A stretch of DNA of 53,077 nt from Candidatus Zipacnadia bacterium (GTDB lineage Bacteria; Armatimonadota; Zipacnadia; Zipacnadales; JABUFB01), in NCBI GenBank assembly GCA_029821745.1, contig JALGSS010000002.1, positions 1 through 53,077 on the forward strand. The letters run 5' to 3'. Under the pieces are notes generated by a model. The model saw only the letters and a list, made by a program, of their open reading frames with translations. It was not told where the DNA came from and made no database searches. Shown here piece by piece: positions 38,255 through 47,647 of this stretch. Position 1 is the stretch's first letter; every line of letters begins with the position of its first letter. The position numbers were made by a program, and so were the translations under genes.

Positions 38255-38400
38255 CCCCATACCTCCATATCCACACCCGCCAATATGGTGGTTCTGTATG
38301 ACCTGGGAGTGGGGAGTCAGCAAGATCCCGACCCACAGCATCCTCTGCGGCCTTGAGCGGACCGACAGGTGATACGAGTTCCTATGTGGTACTTTGGCCG
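38255..38400. repeat. Partial copy of the dispersed repeat (VIQNHH block and inverted outer block)
   Basis: CCATACCTCCATATCCACACCCGCCAATATGGTGGTTCTGTATGACC; GATACGAGTTCCTATGTGGTACTTTGG is the inverse of 21495..21520. Confidence 0.65.
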
Positions 38401-38453
38401 GTCCACGCAGCCCAGGGCTGTTGCGCCGGCGGGGCCAGGGGCGATCACGAGGC

Positions 38454-39752
38454 CTATTCGGTGAACTTGACGGTCACCATGTGCGTGGAGCAGGAGATAC
38501 AGGGATCATAGGCGCGCACAAGCATCTCCAACCCATGCCGGATGCGGTCCTCGCTCTGATCGATTATTTGCGGAACGAACTCACGCATGTCGGCTTCGAG
38601 GTTCGCCATGTTCTGGGCGGTGGGTATGACGTGATTGGCGAACAGGCACTTGCCCTCGTCGTCATACTCGTACTCGTGTATGAGCAGACCGCGCGGGGCC
38701 TCCACGACCGAAGCGGCGCGCCCCGCTCGGGGTTCCACCTCAGCCTTCTCGTCCTCGTGGCTGATGCCAGCCGCGAGCAGATCGTCGATCAGCTCGATGG
38801 CGTCCTCCACGCAGTGCACGCACTCGACGAGTTGCGCCACGGTCATCATGAAAGTGTTGTGGCACGGGGCCTTGAGGCCGAGGGTCTCAGCGGCGTCCCG
38901 CGCCAGGGGGTGAAGCTGCGTGTGGTTGTTGTTGAAGCGCGCCAGCGCGCCCACCATGTATTCGGGGCGGTTCCAGCGCGCGTGCTTGGCGGTCGAGTGC
39001 GGCACGATGAATTCCTCGAGTGCCTCCATGTACTGTGAGGGCGGGATGACATCGCCCTCACTGGAGCAGATGTCGCCCTCATACAGTGCGTAGCGATCGG
39101 GGTGTGTGAGGGAAACGAACTCGGTCTCCCGCTCGAACTCGGGGATCGCCAGTGTGCCGAACAGTTCGACACTCGCCTCCAGGTCGGCCCGGATGTCCAC
39201 CAGCCGCTCGCGCATGGCGAGCATGTCGACCGGGTCGTGTGTGAAGCTGAAGCCGCCCACACACATCGCTACCGGGTGGGTGTGGCGCCCCCCCACCAGC
39301 GCGGCCAAGTCATAGCCAATCTGTTTCAGGCGCATGGCCCGGCGCACCAGATCGGGGTGGGTGTGGATCAGCGGCATCACGCTGGGCAAGCCCAGGAAGT
39401 CCGGTGCAGCCAGGAAGTAGATGTGCAGCAGATGGCTGCTCAGGACCTCGCCGTGGAAGGCCAGCCTGCGCAACATGTTGGTCTGCTCGGAGACCGTGAC
39501 GCCCAGGGCCGCCTCGGTGGCTTTGAGGGCCGCTCCCTTGTGACTGCATGCGCAGATGCCGCAGATGCGAGAGGCGACGTGAACTACCTCCGGGTACTTC
39601 AGTCCCCGCAGGAGTCCCTCGAAGAACCGGGGGGCCTCGACCACGGCGAAGCGCACTTCGCGAAGCTGACCGCCGCTGATCTCGGCGATAATGTCGCCGT
39701 GTCCCTCAACGCGCGTGACGTGGTGGACGTAGATGTTGGCGTCAGTCGTCAT
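38454..39752 (-). CDS. hydA: [NiFe] hydrogenase large subunit (group 3, sulfhydrogenase alpha-like)
   Basis: HVTRVEGHGDI; RICGICACSHKGAA; C-terminal DPCISCSTHMVTVKFTE. Confidence 0.9.
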   Translation of the reverse strand: MTTDANIYVHHVTRVEGHGDIIAEISGGQLREVRFAVVEAPRFFEGLLRGLKYPEVVHVASRICGICACSHKGAALKATEAALGVTVSEQTNMLRRLAFHGEVLSSHLLHIYFLAAPDFLGLPSVMPLIHTHPDLVRRAMRLKQIGYDLAALVGGRHTHPVAMCVGGFSFTHDPVDMLAMRERLVDIRADLEASVELFGTLAIPEFERETEFVSLTHPDRYALYEGDICSSEGDVIPPSQYMEALEEFIVPHSTAKHARWNRPEYMVGALARFNNNHTQLHPLARDAAETLGLKAPCHNTFMMTVAQLVECVHCVEDAIELIDDLLAAGISHEDEKAEVEPRAGRAASVVEAPRGLLIHEYEYDDEGKCLFANHVIPTAQNMANLEADMREFVPQIIDQSEDRIRHGLEMLVRAYDPCISCSTHMVTVKFTE

Positions 39753-40545
39753 TGACGGGCAACTCCTCGAAGTCCAACTGCGGCCAGTTGTTATAGACCC
39801 GTATCTTCTCGAATATCTCCTGTTCGGTGAGCCCGTGGGCCTCGATGACCTTGCGCATGATCGGGTTGGCGTCCCCGCGCGTCAGGGCGCGAAGGGCGGC
39901 GCGGGGGTTTGCCGAGGCCATCATCCCACGACAGCCCTGGCAGGCCTCACCGTAGGTGGTGCAGATGGCGCCGCACCCGCAGCGCGTGATCGGGCCCAGG
40001 CAGACCTCGCCCTTCTCATACACGCACTGGTTATCCGCGAGCTTGCACTCCACGCACACGGGCTGGTTCGGTGGGTCATACTGCTGACCGGTGAGGATGT
40101 GCTTGACCACCTCGACGAACTCGCCGATGCTCACCGGACAGCCGTAGGTCTGGTAGTCCACATCCACCACCGCAGAGATCGGGCGGGCGGGAACGGTGTC
40201 GAAATGCTTGCCCTCCTCGCCGTAGACCAGGTCCAGCATCTCCTCCATCTCCCACTTGTTTTTGAGCGCGTTGTGGCACCCGATACTGGCGCACGAACCC
40301 AGTGTGACCAGCACCTTGGCCTGATCGCGGATGCGTTCGATACGCCCGATGTCCTCATTGCGGGCGATGCTGCCCTCGCAGAAGGCAATGTCGTAGTCGC
40401 TGCTCTCCTCGGTCATGGCCTCGCGCCAGGTGACGACGTCCACGTGCTCGAGAACATCAAGGAGTTGCTCCTCGAGCTGCAGCACGGTAAGCTGGCACCC
40501 CTCGCAACAGGCGAAGTCGAAGAAGGCGATCTGTGGCTTGCGCAT
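39742..40545 (-). CDS. hydD: [NiFe] hydrogenase small subunit (sulfhydrogenase delta-like)
   Basis: KPQIAFFDFACCEGCQLTVLQLEE; LVTLGSCASIGCHNALKN; YGCPVSIGEFVEVVKHIL; CGAICTTYGEACQGCRGM. Confidence 0.9.
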   Translation of the reverse strand: MRKPQIAFFDFACCEGCQLTVLQLEEQLLDVLEHVDVVTWREAMTEESSDYDIAFCEGSIARNEDIGRIERIRDQAKVLVTLGSCASIGCHNALKNKWEMEEMLDLVYGEEGKHFDTVPARPISAVVDVDYQTYGCPVSIGEFVEVVKHILTGQQYDPPNQPVCVECKLADNQCVYEKGEVCLGPITRCGCGAICTTYGEACQGCRGMMASANPRAALRALTRGDANPIMRKVIEAHGLTEQEIFEKIRVYNNWPQLDFEELPVNDD

Positions 40546-40573
40546 CGCACGTTACCTCCAGCTTGCTGCTCAG

Positions 40574-41455
40574 CTAGTCCTCATCCTCGGGGGCCCAGAC
40601 CTCCATGGCTTCCGACCGCCCGACCAGATCAGTGTAGCGGAACACGGGCCCGTCCTGGCACACGTAGAGGTCATTGAGCTGGCAGTGACCGCACTTGCCC
40701 ATGCCGCACTTGAACCGGCGCTCGAGCGAGAAGAAGATGTTCTCATGTGGGATCTGCTTCTCAAAAAGCTCGAAAGCGACGAAGCGGTACATGGCCGGCG
40801 GCCCCACCACCGCAGCCACGGTGTTGGCTGGCTCTATCGCCAGCGCACGTAGCGGCACCGTCGCGACGCCCGTCAGCCCGTCCCAATCTCCGGTGGGCGA
40901 GTCGATGGTGATGAAGGTCTCCACGTTGGTCATCGCCTGCCACCGGTCAAGCTCGTCACGGAAGAGCAGATCGCTGGGCGTACGAGCGCCGTAGATGATG
41001 ATAACGCGCTCAAACTCGCCACGTCGGTGCAGAATGTAGTCGATCAGCGACTTGAGCGGGGCAATGCCTATGCCGCCGGCCACCAGCAGCACATCGTGCC
41101 CCTGCATGTCGGCCACCGGGAAGCCGTTACCATAGGGCCCGCGCACGCCCATGAAGTCGCCCGGGCGCAGATCGTGCACCGCCATGCTCAGATTCCCCAC
41201 CGCCTGCACGCACAGCTCGAAGCTGTCTAGCTGCGTCGGCGACGAACACAGCGAGATGGGCGCCTCACCGTAGCCGGGCAGTGAAACTTGCAGGAACTGT
41301 CCCGGCTCGTGGCCCAGCGGCTGGCGGTCCTCACGCTGTATGCCCAGGAGGACCATGCTCTCGGTCATCCGCACCTTCTTGACAATGCGCGCCAGATCCG
41401 GCTGGTAGAAGGATGTGACATCAAGTCCAGCCTGTGCGTCGATCCCCTCAGACAT
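40574..41455 (-). CDS. hydG: Hydrogenase FAD/NAD(P)-binding subunit (sulfhydrogenase gamma-like)
   Basis: HEPGQFLQVSLPGYGEAPISLCSSP; VLLVAGGIGIAPLKSLIDYI; C-terminal RRFKCGMGKCGHCQLNDLYVCQDGPVF 2Fe-2S motif. Confidence 0.9.
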   Translation of the reverse strand: MSEGIDAQAGLDVTSFYQPDLARIVKKVRMTESMVLLGIQREDRQPLGHEPGQFLQVSLPGYGEAPISLCSSPTQLDSFELCVQAVGNLSMAVHDLRPGDFMGVRGPYGNGFPVADMQGHDVLLVAGGIGIAPLKSLIDYILHRRGEFERVIIIYGARTPSDLLFRDELDRWQAMTNVETFITIDSPTGDWDGLTGVATVPLRALAIEPANTVAAVVGPPAMYRFVAFELFEKQIPHENIFFSLERRFKCGMGKCGHCQLNDLYVCQDGPVFRYTDLVGRSEAMEVWAPEDED

Positions 41456-41456
41456 C

Positions 41457-42497
41457 TTAGCCCTTCCGCGCCGCGTGATTTATGAGCTGATTGCTCACGT
41501 CCACCATGTTTATGTCGGCCGTGCACGCACGGGAGCAGCGCCCGCAGCCGGTGCAGTAAGGAGTGCCGAACTTGCGGTACAGATACAGAAACTTGCGCTG
41601 CCAGCGGTGCCGCACTCGCTCCCAGCGCAGTCGGCGGAAGTTGTGCCCGCCGGCCACGATGGCAAAGTCGCGCAGCTGACAGGAGTCCCATGTGCGCACA
41701 CGGGTGCCGCTCCCAAGTCCTATCGCGAACTCGTCCTTGACGTCGAAGCAGAAGCAGTTGGGGCAGGTCGTGTTGCAGGACCCGCAGGAGTAGCAGCGTT
41801 CCGCGATCTCGTGCCACACCTCGCCCAGACCGTCGGCCTCGAGGATGTCCGCCAACTGGTCGACGGGGGCGTCGAGCGACGCGGTCACTCGCTCAGCCTT
41901 CTCCTCGCGCCAGCGCTTGGCGTCCTCAACGTCGTCGGCGCTGGGGTCCTCACTCGCGCAGTCAGCCAGCATCTCCTGGCCCGTTGCGGTGCGCACCTCC
42001 ACCAGATAGCCGCGCTCTATGCTGGTCAGGAACAGGTCGCAGCTTCCACGGGCCTCGTTCGTGGCCAGACTGGTGCAAAAGCAGTAGTGGTCCGGCATGC
42101 AGTCCACCCCGATGACCCGCGCACGCGCGCGGTTCGCGGACCAGCAGGCTTCGGCGGGCTCGGCACCGTACGCCGCGTCAAGCTGATCGAGCGCTTGCAG
42201 ATCGCACGGGTGCGCCCCCACCAGCGTGAAGGGCGCGGTGTCGAACTTGCTCTCGAACTCGGGGGGATCGGTCAGCGTGAACTCAAACAGCATCTGCCGG
42301 GGCGGGAAGAAGGCTTTCTTGGGGGGCAGCGTGGTGGAAGTGTAGTCGAGCACCAGTTCCTCGGGGCCCTGCAGCCAGCCGAAATGATAGGAGCCCTGCT
42401 GGCGGTGTCGCTCATGCGGCCCCATGACCGGCCCGTAGTCGAACAGCCGTCGGAAGAACCCGGCCGCCTCATCAAAGGTCAGGGTGCGCTGGGTCAT
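41457..42497 (-). CDS. hydB: Hydrogenase 4Fe-4S subunit (sulfhydrogenase beta-like)
   Basis: MTQRTLTFDEAAGFFRRLFDYGPVMGP; CYSCGSCNTTCPNCFCFDVKDEF; YCTGCGRCSRACTADINMVDVSNQL. Confidence 0.9.
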   Translation of the reverse strand: MTQRTLTFDEAAGFFRRLFDYGPVMGPHERHRQQGSYHFGWLQGPEELVLDYTSTTLPPKKAFFPPRQMLFEFTLTDPPEFESKFDTAPFTLVGAHPCDLQALDQLDAAYGAEPAEACWSANRARARVIGVDCMPDHYCFCTSLATNEARGSCDLFLTSIERGYLVEVRTATGQEMLADCASEDPSADDVEDAKRWREEKAERVTASLDAPVDQLADILEADGLGEVWHEIAERCYSCGSCNTTCPNCFCFDVKDEFAIGLGSGTRVRTWDSCQLRDFAIVAGGHNFRRLRWERVRHRWQRKFLYLYRKFGTPYCTGCGRCSRACTADINMVDVSNQLINHAARKG

Positions 42498-42525
42498 AAT
42501 CCCGATCAGTGCCTCCAATGCAGCG

Positions 42526-43050
42526 TCACTCGTCCTGTGAGCCGCCCAGGCTGCGGCGTAGTGACAGCAACCTGCGGATGTGCTCGCGCTCCTCCTCAAT
42601 GATCCTATCCATCACTTCCTGCTCCGAGCGCCGCACTAGACTCCTGATGCCGGAGTAGAGCAGGATGGACTGCTTCTCCATGTCAAGGGCTATCTCGATG
42701 GCCTCCATCTCATCAGTGATCTGTGTGGCAGCGGCCACCTGACCCATGCGCGCGGTGAGCGTGGCGCCAGCGCCGTCGCGGGGAAAGACCCGGTCGCTCA
42801 CAAGGCTGGCTATGTAGGCATCGGTTTCACCGGAGTAGCTCTCCGGCAAGGTGTGCTCGGCCAGACCCTCCTTCATGTCCGTGAAAACCTTCACATGCAG
42901 CTTCTCCTGCTCGGCCAGGTCGGCGAACAGGTCGGCGGCGGCCTTGGTCTCGCGCACGGCCGCGCACCCGGAGTAGAAGGCCAAGCCGTCCTTCTCAACC
43001 TGGATAGCCATGTTCAGAACCTCTGCGGCCTGATAGAGAGGTTGCGTCAA
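42526..43050 (-). CDS. Ferritin-like/rubrerythrin-like protein, likely TTG start
   Basis: AAEVLNMAIQVEKDGLAFYSGCAAVRETKAAADLFADLAEQEKLHVKVF...EIALDMEKQSILLYSGIRSL...IIEEEREHIRRL; GGGAGAGGA before the TTG. Confidence 0.75.
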   Translation of the reverse strand: MTQPLYQAAEVLNMAIQVEKDGLAFYSGCAAVRETKAAADLFADLAEQEKLHVKVFTDMKEGLAEHTLPESYSGETDAYIASLVSDRVFPRDGAGATLTARMGQVAAATQITDEMEAIEIALDMEKQSILLYSGIRSLVRRSEQEVMDRIIEEEREHIRRLLSLRRSLGGSQDE

Positions 43051-43370
43051 CTTGATCCTCTCCCATCCTCGTCGGGAATGGACATCAGGGAGGTCGCGGC
43101 GCCGTACACCGCAACGCGGGGACAACGACCAACGGGACACAGCGGACGCGGGGGAAAGCCCAATGCGAACACGCAGTGGCGAGGAACGCTCACAGGTCGC
43201 ACCTCGTTGCTCGGCGGACGAGTGTTGCAATCACACGAGGCTCCCGCCCCGCATTTGGACTGCCAGTGCATTCAATATTCAGTATTCTACGTTCTTAGGG
43301 CGACTCCTGCAGACCTCATTCCCGAAATTGCGAACTATTTTTTCTCCGCGCGTAGCGTTTGACTTGTCTT

Positions 43371-43500
43371 GCCCCCAAGAAGTCGGCCCGGGTGCTATGT
43401 CACTATTGGGGGCGCCTGGACGCAACAGGGAGGCGGTGAAATGAGCAGCACGAAGCACACGCCCGAACAGATCATCAACAAGCTCAGGCAGGCGGAGGTG
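43371..43500 (+). mobile_element. IS3-family left end and truncated OrfA start, direct copy of 37739
   Basis: CTTGCCCCCAAGAAGTCGGCCCGGGTGCTATGTCACTATTGGGGGCGCCTGGACG...MSSTKHTPEQIINKLRQAEV then break. Confidence 0.85.
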
Positions 43501-43525
43501 GGGGCCGTCGTTTCCGCCCTCCGGT

Positions 43526-43681
43526 CTACTGGATCGTCCACATCGTGACTGTCTCCTGGTTCTCGATGAAAACCCGGTTGCCGGACAGCACGGGGTAGCC
43601 ATCGGCGGCAGGGACTGGCGTCGCTGCCAGGGCAACGATGGCAGCGCACGCGACCAACATTGACATGGTGGCTTTTGGCAT
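43526..43681 (-). pseudogene. Truncated secreted protein, 51 aa
   Basis: MPKATMSMLVACAAIVALAATPVPAADGYPVLSGNRVFIENQETVTMWTIQ*; signal peptide plus YPVL as in 37637..37807; ends next to the IS3 fragment. Confidence 0.45.
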
Positions 43682-43728
43682 CTGTGCTCACCCTCCACAT
43701 TCTGGTGTGCGCGCCTGGCGGCTGCGAT

Positions 43729-45498
43729 TCAGTCGATACTGAAGTTGTGGTCTGACACATCCTTCTCGGTCGGCGCCGATACGGACGTGATTCTTATTCT
43801 GTAGTCCGAGGCGATCGGGGTCGTGGCCGGCGGAGTCCACGAGGCCTTTCCGGTGTTGCTTGCCGACGCATCGATCATAGTCTCCAAGGCCCCACCGCGC
43901 AGAAGCTCGATCTTCACGTACTGGCCGGTAAAACCAGAATACCAAATAAACATTTTGCTGCCGCGACTGTAAGTCACCCCTTTGTCGTTGGGAGAGAGCA
44001 CGATGGGGACCGAGGTCACGGTGAAGTTGCTGTCTGAATGGTCATGCACCGTCAGGTGTGGCACCGAAGTAACTCGCATCTTGAAGCCGTTGCCCGTTAG
44101 GTCTTCGTAGGCCAGCACCTTCCACGCGAAAACGCCGTCGTTGGCAGTTGAGGTCGCGATTTCATCATGCAAGTAGCCCCAACGCATCAGCGATATCCTG
44201 ACATTCCCGGGCGGGAAGTCCTGCCAATGGATCCACATCAACGACCCGTGGTCCACTGCGATGCCGGGGGCATTCGGGTAGGTCACCAATGGCGCAACGG
44301 CGATCTTGAACGCGTTGTTTGACCAGTCCCTATCGGCCGCCGTCGTGCTGTCGATGCATATCTTGTAGTCGGTGCCTGGCGCTTGGCTCGCCGGCACTTT
44401 CCACACGAAAGATCCGTCGTTAGGTGTGCTGGCGCTAATCGTGCGCGATAGTGAGCGACCCTTGTACAGACGGATGCGCACCTTTGCGCCTGCGAAATCC
44501 GCCCAGGTAATCGTGTTGATCGATCCGCGTTTCCACGTCATGCCCCACATGCTGGGATTTAGCACCCTTGGATTGGCGACAACCGCGAAATCATTGTTCG
44601 ACCAGTCGCTATCGGCGGGAGTCATCAGCGACGTGACGCGCAACCGGTAGTCATCGCGGATCTGGGCGTCGGCGGGCACCATCACTGTGTAGGACCCGTC
44701 GTTGGGCGTACTTGCGGTCACTGTGCCATCATAGACCCCGCTGTAGAAGTTCTCGATCTTCACGTGTGTTCCGTTGAAGTTCTGCCAGGTGATGGTGACA
44801 GGCACACCACGTGGGAATTCCAGGCCTGGATCGCTTGGGAAGAGGAGCTTCGCACGAGGTCTCACGCTGAACACGTTGTTCGACAGATCGATCTCCGAGG
44901 CGTCCGACGTGCTACTCACGCGCACACGGTAATCGTCTCGATAGGTCAGACCCGACGGTACTGCCCAGCAGAACTGTCCGTCATTGGGTGTGCTCGCAGA
45001 GATCAGTCGCTGGAAGAACCAGTTGCGGCGCAACTCAATGCGCACGTGGGTGCCGTGGAACCCACTCCATGTGATCTTGTAGCTCTGGTTCCGATGCCAG
45101 ACGATGCCGGGATCGCTGGGGTAGTTGACTCGCGGGTCCAGACGCCCCTTCGTGGCCTCGTCGGTCTGTCTCGCGACGAAGTCGACCTGCTCGTCGCCAG
45201 AGCCGACGGTTACCGTCCTGCTCTCGGGCGAGAAACTCATACCTGACTTCGCGGGCACGACCGTGTAGCTTTCACCTGGCTCGGCACCTGACACCCGGTA
45301 ATTACCATCGTCGTCCGTCGTCTGTGAAGGAAGTGCTTCGTGGAAGCTGAGGGCTACGCCAGGAACTGGCACGCCATCCTGATCCGTGACCGTTCCGAAG
45401 ATCGTGTGGGTCTCATCGCCACACGCGAAACCTGCGGCTAACGCGAGTGCGACCAACACCATCGCGCAAGATACTGTGGCGGACCGTGCTATCGTCAT
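43729..45498 (-). CDS. Secreted carboxypeptidase-regulatory-like plus tandem KRE9/KNH-like repeat protein, paralog of 34543..36336
   Basis: IFGTVTDQDGVPVPGVALSFHEALPSQTTDDDGNYRVSGAEPGESYTVVPAKSGMSFSPESRTVTV; repeated VRIEL...STPNDG.F.W.VP...DYR.RV.S. Confidence 0.8.
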   Translation of the reverse strand: MTIARSATVSCAMVLVALALAAGFACGDETHTIFGTVTDQDGVPVPGVALSFHEALPSQTTDDDGNYRVSGAEPGESYTVVPAKSGMSFSPESRTVTVGSGDEQVDFVARQTDEATKGRLDPRVNYPSDPGIVWHRNQSYKITWSGFHGTHVRIELRRNWFFQRLISASTPNDGQFCWAVPSGLTYRDDYRVRVSSTSDASEIDLSNNVFSVRPRAKLLFPSDPGLEFPRGVPVTITWQNFNGTHVKIENFYSGVYDGTVTASTPNDGSYTVMVPADAQIRDDYRLRVTSLMTPADSDWSNNDFAVVANPRVLNPSMWGMTWKRGSINTITWADFAGAKVRIRLYKGRSLSRTISASTPNDGSFVWKVPASQAPGTDYKICIDSTTAADRDWSNNAFKIAVAPLVTYPNAPGIAVDHGSLMWIHWQDFPPGNVRISLMRWGYLHDEIATSTANDGVFAWKVLAYEDLTGNGFKMRVTSVPHLTVHDHSDSNFTVTSVPIVLSPNDKGVTYSRGSKMFIWYSGFTGQYVKIELLRGGALETMIDASASNTGKASWTPPATTPIASDYRIRITSVSAPTEKDVSDHNFSID

Positions 45499-45654
45499 CC
45501 CATTAACGCCTCCTCTGGTCGGCTGTCCTGCACAAGCAACCGTCGGCCTCCCCGCCGCCCGCTTGGGCGGTGCCATTGGGAGAATTAGCCATGAAGAGCG
45601 CCCGTTCCTGCCCCAATTCTCTCCCGATCTGTCTTGAGGCAGTGGCGCACGCAT

Positions 45655-45805
45655 GCGCGAGGAGTCGTCAACAATGACGCACCGACGACGGCAGGAAGTC
45701 TGCCTCACAGGCTGGACTCTCTCACTGCAGGTGGTATCAAAACGGGGGCAAGACCAGCCGGCCAGAGTACCACATGGAGACTGGTATCGTTGGTGGGGGC
45801 AGTAC
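45655..45805. repeat. Dispersed repeat copy: IS3-like right end and outer block
   Basis: CGACGACGGCAGGAAGTCTGCCTCACAGGCTGGACTCTCTCACTGCAGGTGGTATCAAAACGGGGGCAAGACC...AGAGTACCACATGGAGACTGGTATCGTTGGTGGGGGCAG. Confidence 0.75.
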
Positions 45806-45899
45806 AGGTGAAGCTCAAAGCGCCGTGAGGCGAACTGAGCCGGGGCTTCAGACTGCGGCGCCCATGCCCCCGTCGTGGCGGACAGCAGCGCTGGAGCAG

Positions 45900-46865
45900 C
45901 TACTTCTCATCGATGGTCTCGTCGACCTTGACCCCGAAGTGCCGCCCAGAATCCTCGAGCATGACCAGCACTTCGCTGCCCGTCTCGAGGTCCACAACGC
46001 TGAGCGGCTGGCCCTGCGGCGTCACCAGCCGGATCGTCTCGGCGTTCTGCAGGATGACAGCGGCGACGGTGCCCTCCACCTCCGCCTCGATCAGCAGGAG
46101 CGGCCTCCGCTCCACCTTCGAGCGACCCACGATGGTGGTGCGGGTTGCGCCCCCGTGGCTCACGATAAGCGCCTCGTCGCCAGAGCGTATCTCCGACAAA
46201 TACCTGGTTCTCTCGCCAGGCACCCGGACGTACGCATGAACAGGCCCGGCATTGACCCGGAACGGTCGCTGCTCGACGTAAGGATTATCCACACATTCGG
46301 CGTGGACCAAGAACATGCCCGCACTGGAGTTGCCCACCAGCATGCCTTCACCCACGCGCATGTTGCTGCACGTGTCCACGCAGACCCGATCACCCATGCC
46401 CAGGACGCGCGGGATGTCCTCCGCCTCGCTCTTGAGGGCGTCCACGGTGCGCTTGATCTGCGAGAGATCATCGGTGACCAGCAGCACGCCGGCGGTGCCC
46501 CTTTCGAGAGTGGTCGCCGCCACGAGCGCCTCGTCCGCGTTCGCGACCTCGGCGATGACAGTCGCGCCGTCAGCGATAAGGTTCTCGAGTGGGATGATGG
46601 TCCAATCGCTTGCGCGGATGATCACGATCTTGGCCTGGCCCAGGGCGGCCGCCTGGCGCTCGCTCTCCTTGTCGGAGATCTCGACCTCGACCACGTCCTC
46701 CCCGAGGCGCAGGTCGCCATCGGGCGCGATGGTCTGCATGATGCCCAAACCACGCACCTCCTCGCTCCTGCCCTCGGGGACGAGCACGGCGTCCGCGCCC
46801 GCCTCCAGGGCCTCGGTCACCAGTTCCTTCCGCCACGGGTCAGCCTTGACCCACACCAGCTTCAT
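45900..46865 (-). CDS. 3-dehydroquinate synthase II-like (archaeal-type)
   Basis: MKLVWVKADPWRKELVTEALEAGADAVLVPEG...GDRVCVDTCSNMRVGEGMLVGNSSAGMFLVHAECVDNPYVEQRPFRVNAGPVHAYVRVPGERTRYLSEIRSGDEALIV. Confidence 0.9.
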   Translation of the reverse strand: MKLVWVKADPWRKELVTEALEAGADAVLVPEGRSEEVRGLGIMQTIAPDGDLRLGEDVVEVEISDKESERQAAALGQAKIVIIRASDWTIIPLENLIADGATVIAEVANADEALVAATTLERGTAGVLLVTDDLSQIKRTVDALKSEAEDIPRVLGMGDRVCVDTCSNMRVGEGMLVGNSSAGMFLVHAECVDNPYVEQRPFRVNAGPVHAYVRVPGERTRYLSEIRSGDEALIVSHGGATRTTIVGRSKVERRPLLLIEAEVEGTVAAVILQNAETIRLVTPQGQPLSVVDLETGSEVLVMLEDSGRHFGVKVDETIDEK

Positions 46866-46920
46866 GACAAGTCAACTCCCCGGACCGTTACGCGATTGGC
46901 CACCGAACGTGGCGGGTCAA

Positions 46921-47647
46921 CTACGCGCTCATGCTTGCGAGAGCTTCATCCACCGTCTTGCCACCATGCACCATGCTCACGATGGCGGCAACGATCTTCT
47001 CGGGCGCGTGGTGCTGGAAGGCATTTCTGCCGATCGACACCCCTGAGGCGCCGGCTCTCATAGCGCCGTCCACCATGTCCAGAGTCTCCAGATCGCTACC
47101 GGTCTTCTCGCCGCCGGCGATGACCACCTTGATCCCGCCTGGTCTGTGGCCTCCGCAGCCCTCGACCACCTCACGGAAGCTCTCTTCGCTGCCGGTGTAG
47201 TTGACCTTCACGATGTCCGCGCCCAGTTCGGCGGCAACCCGCGCGGCGTGCTTGACAACACTGACATCATACTCGCTCGTGACCTTCTCTCCTCGCGTGT
47301 ACACCATGGCCACCAGCGGCATCTGCCATTCCTCGCATGCCATGGAGACCTCACCCAGGTCGCGCAGCATCATGCCCTCGTCCATAGCCCGCTCAACGCT
47401 GCTCACCAGCACCTTGTGGTTGGGGTCCGGGCCCAGAGTGGTGCTGGCCGACAGATGCAGGATCAGCCCAACGTCGTGACCGTACCCTCTGTGTCCCATC
47501 AGCGGCAGACCAACGTGCCCGAGGACGGCATCGGCGCCGCCTCCCGTCAATGGGCCCAAGCGTCATCCCGTGGTCCATCGGCACGATGACCGTGCGCCCG
47601 TCCGAGCGTTCACTGATTCGCTCCATCCGAATGGCTTTCCCGGTCAT
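46921..47647 (-). pseudogene. 2-amino-3,7-dideoxy-D-threo-hept-6-ulosonate synthase / class I aldolase-like gene with internal deletion and frameshift
   Basis: [35 protein letters not shown] in one frame, then [58 protein letters not shown]...[19 protein letters not shown]...[14 protein letters not shown] in another. Confidence 0.7.
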
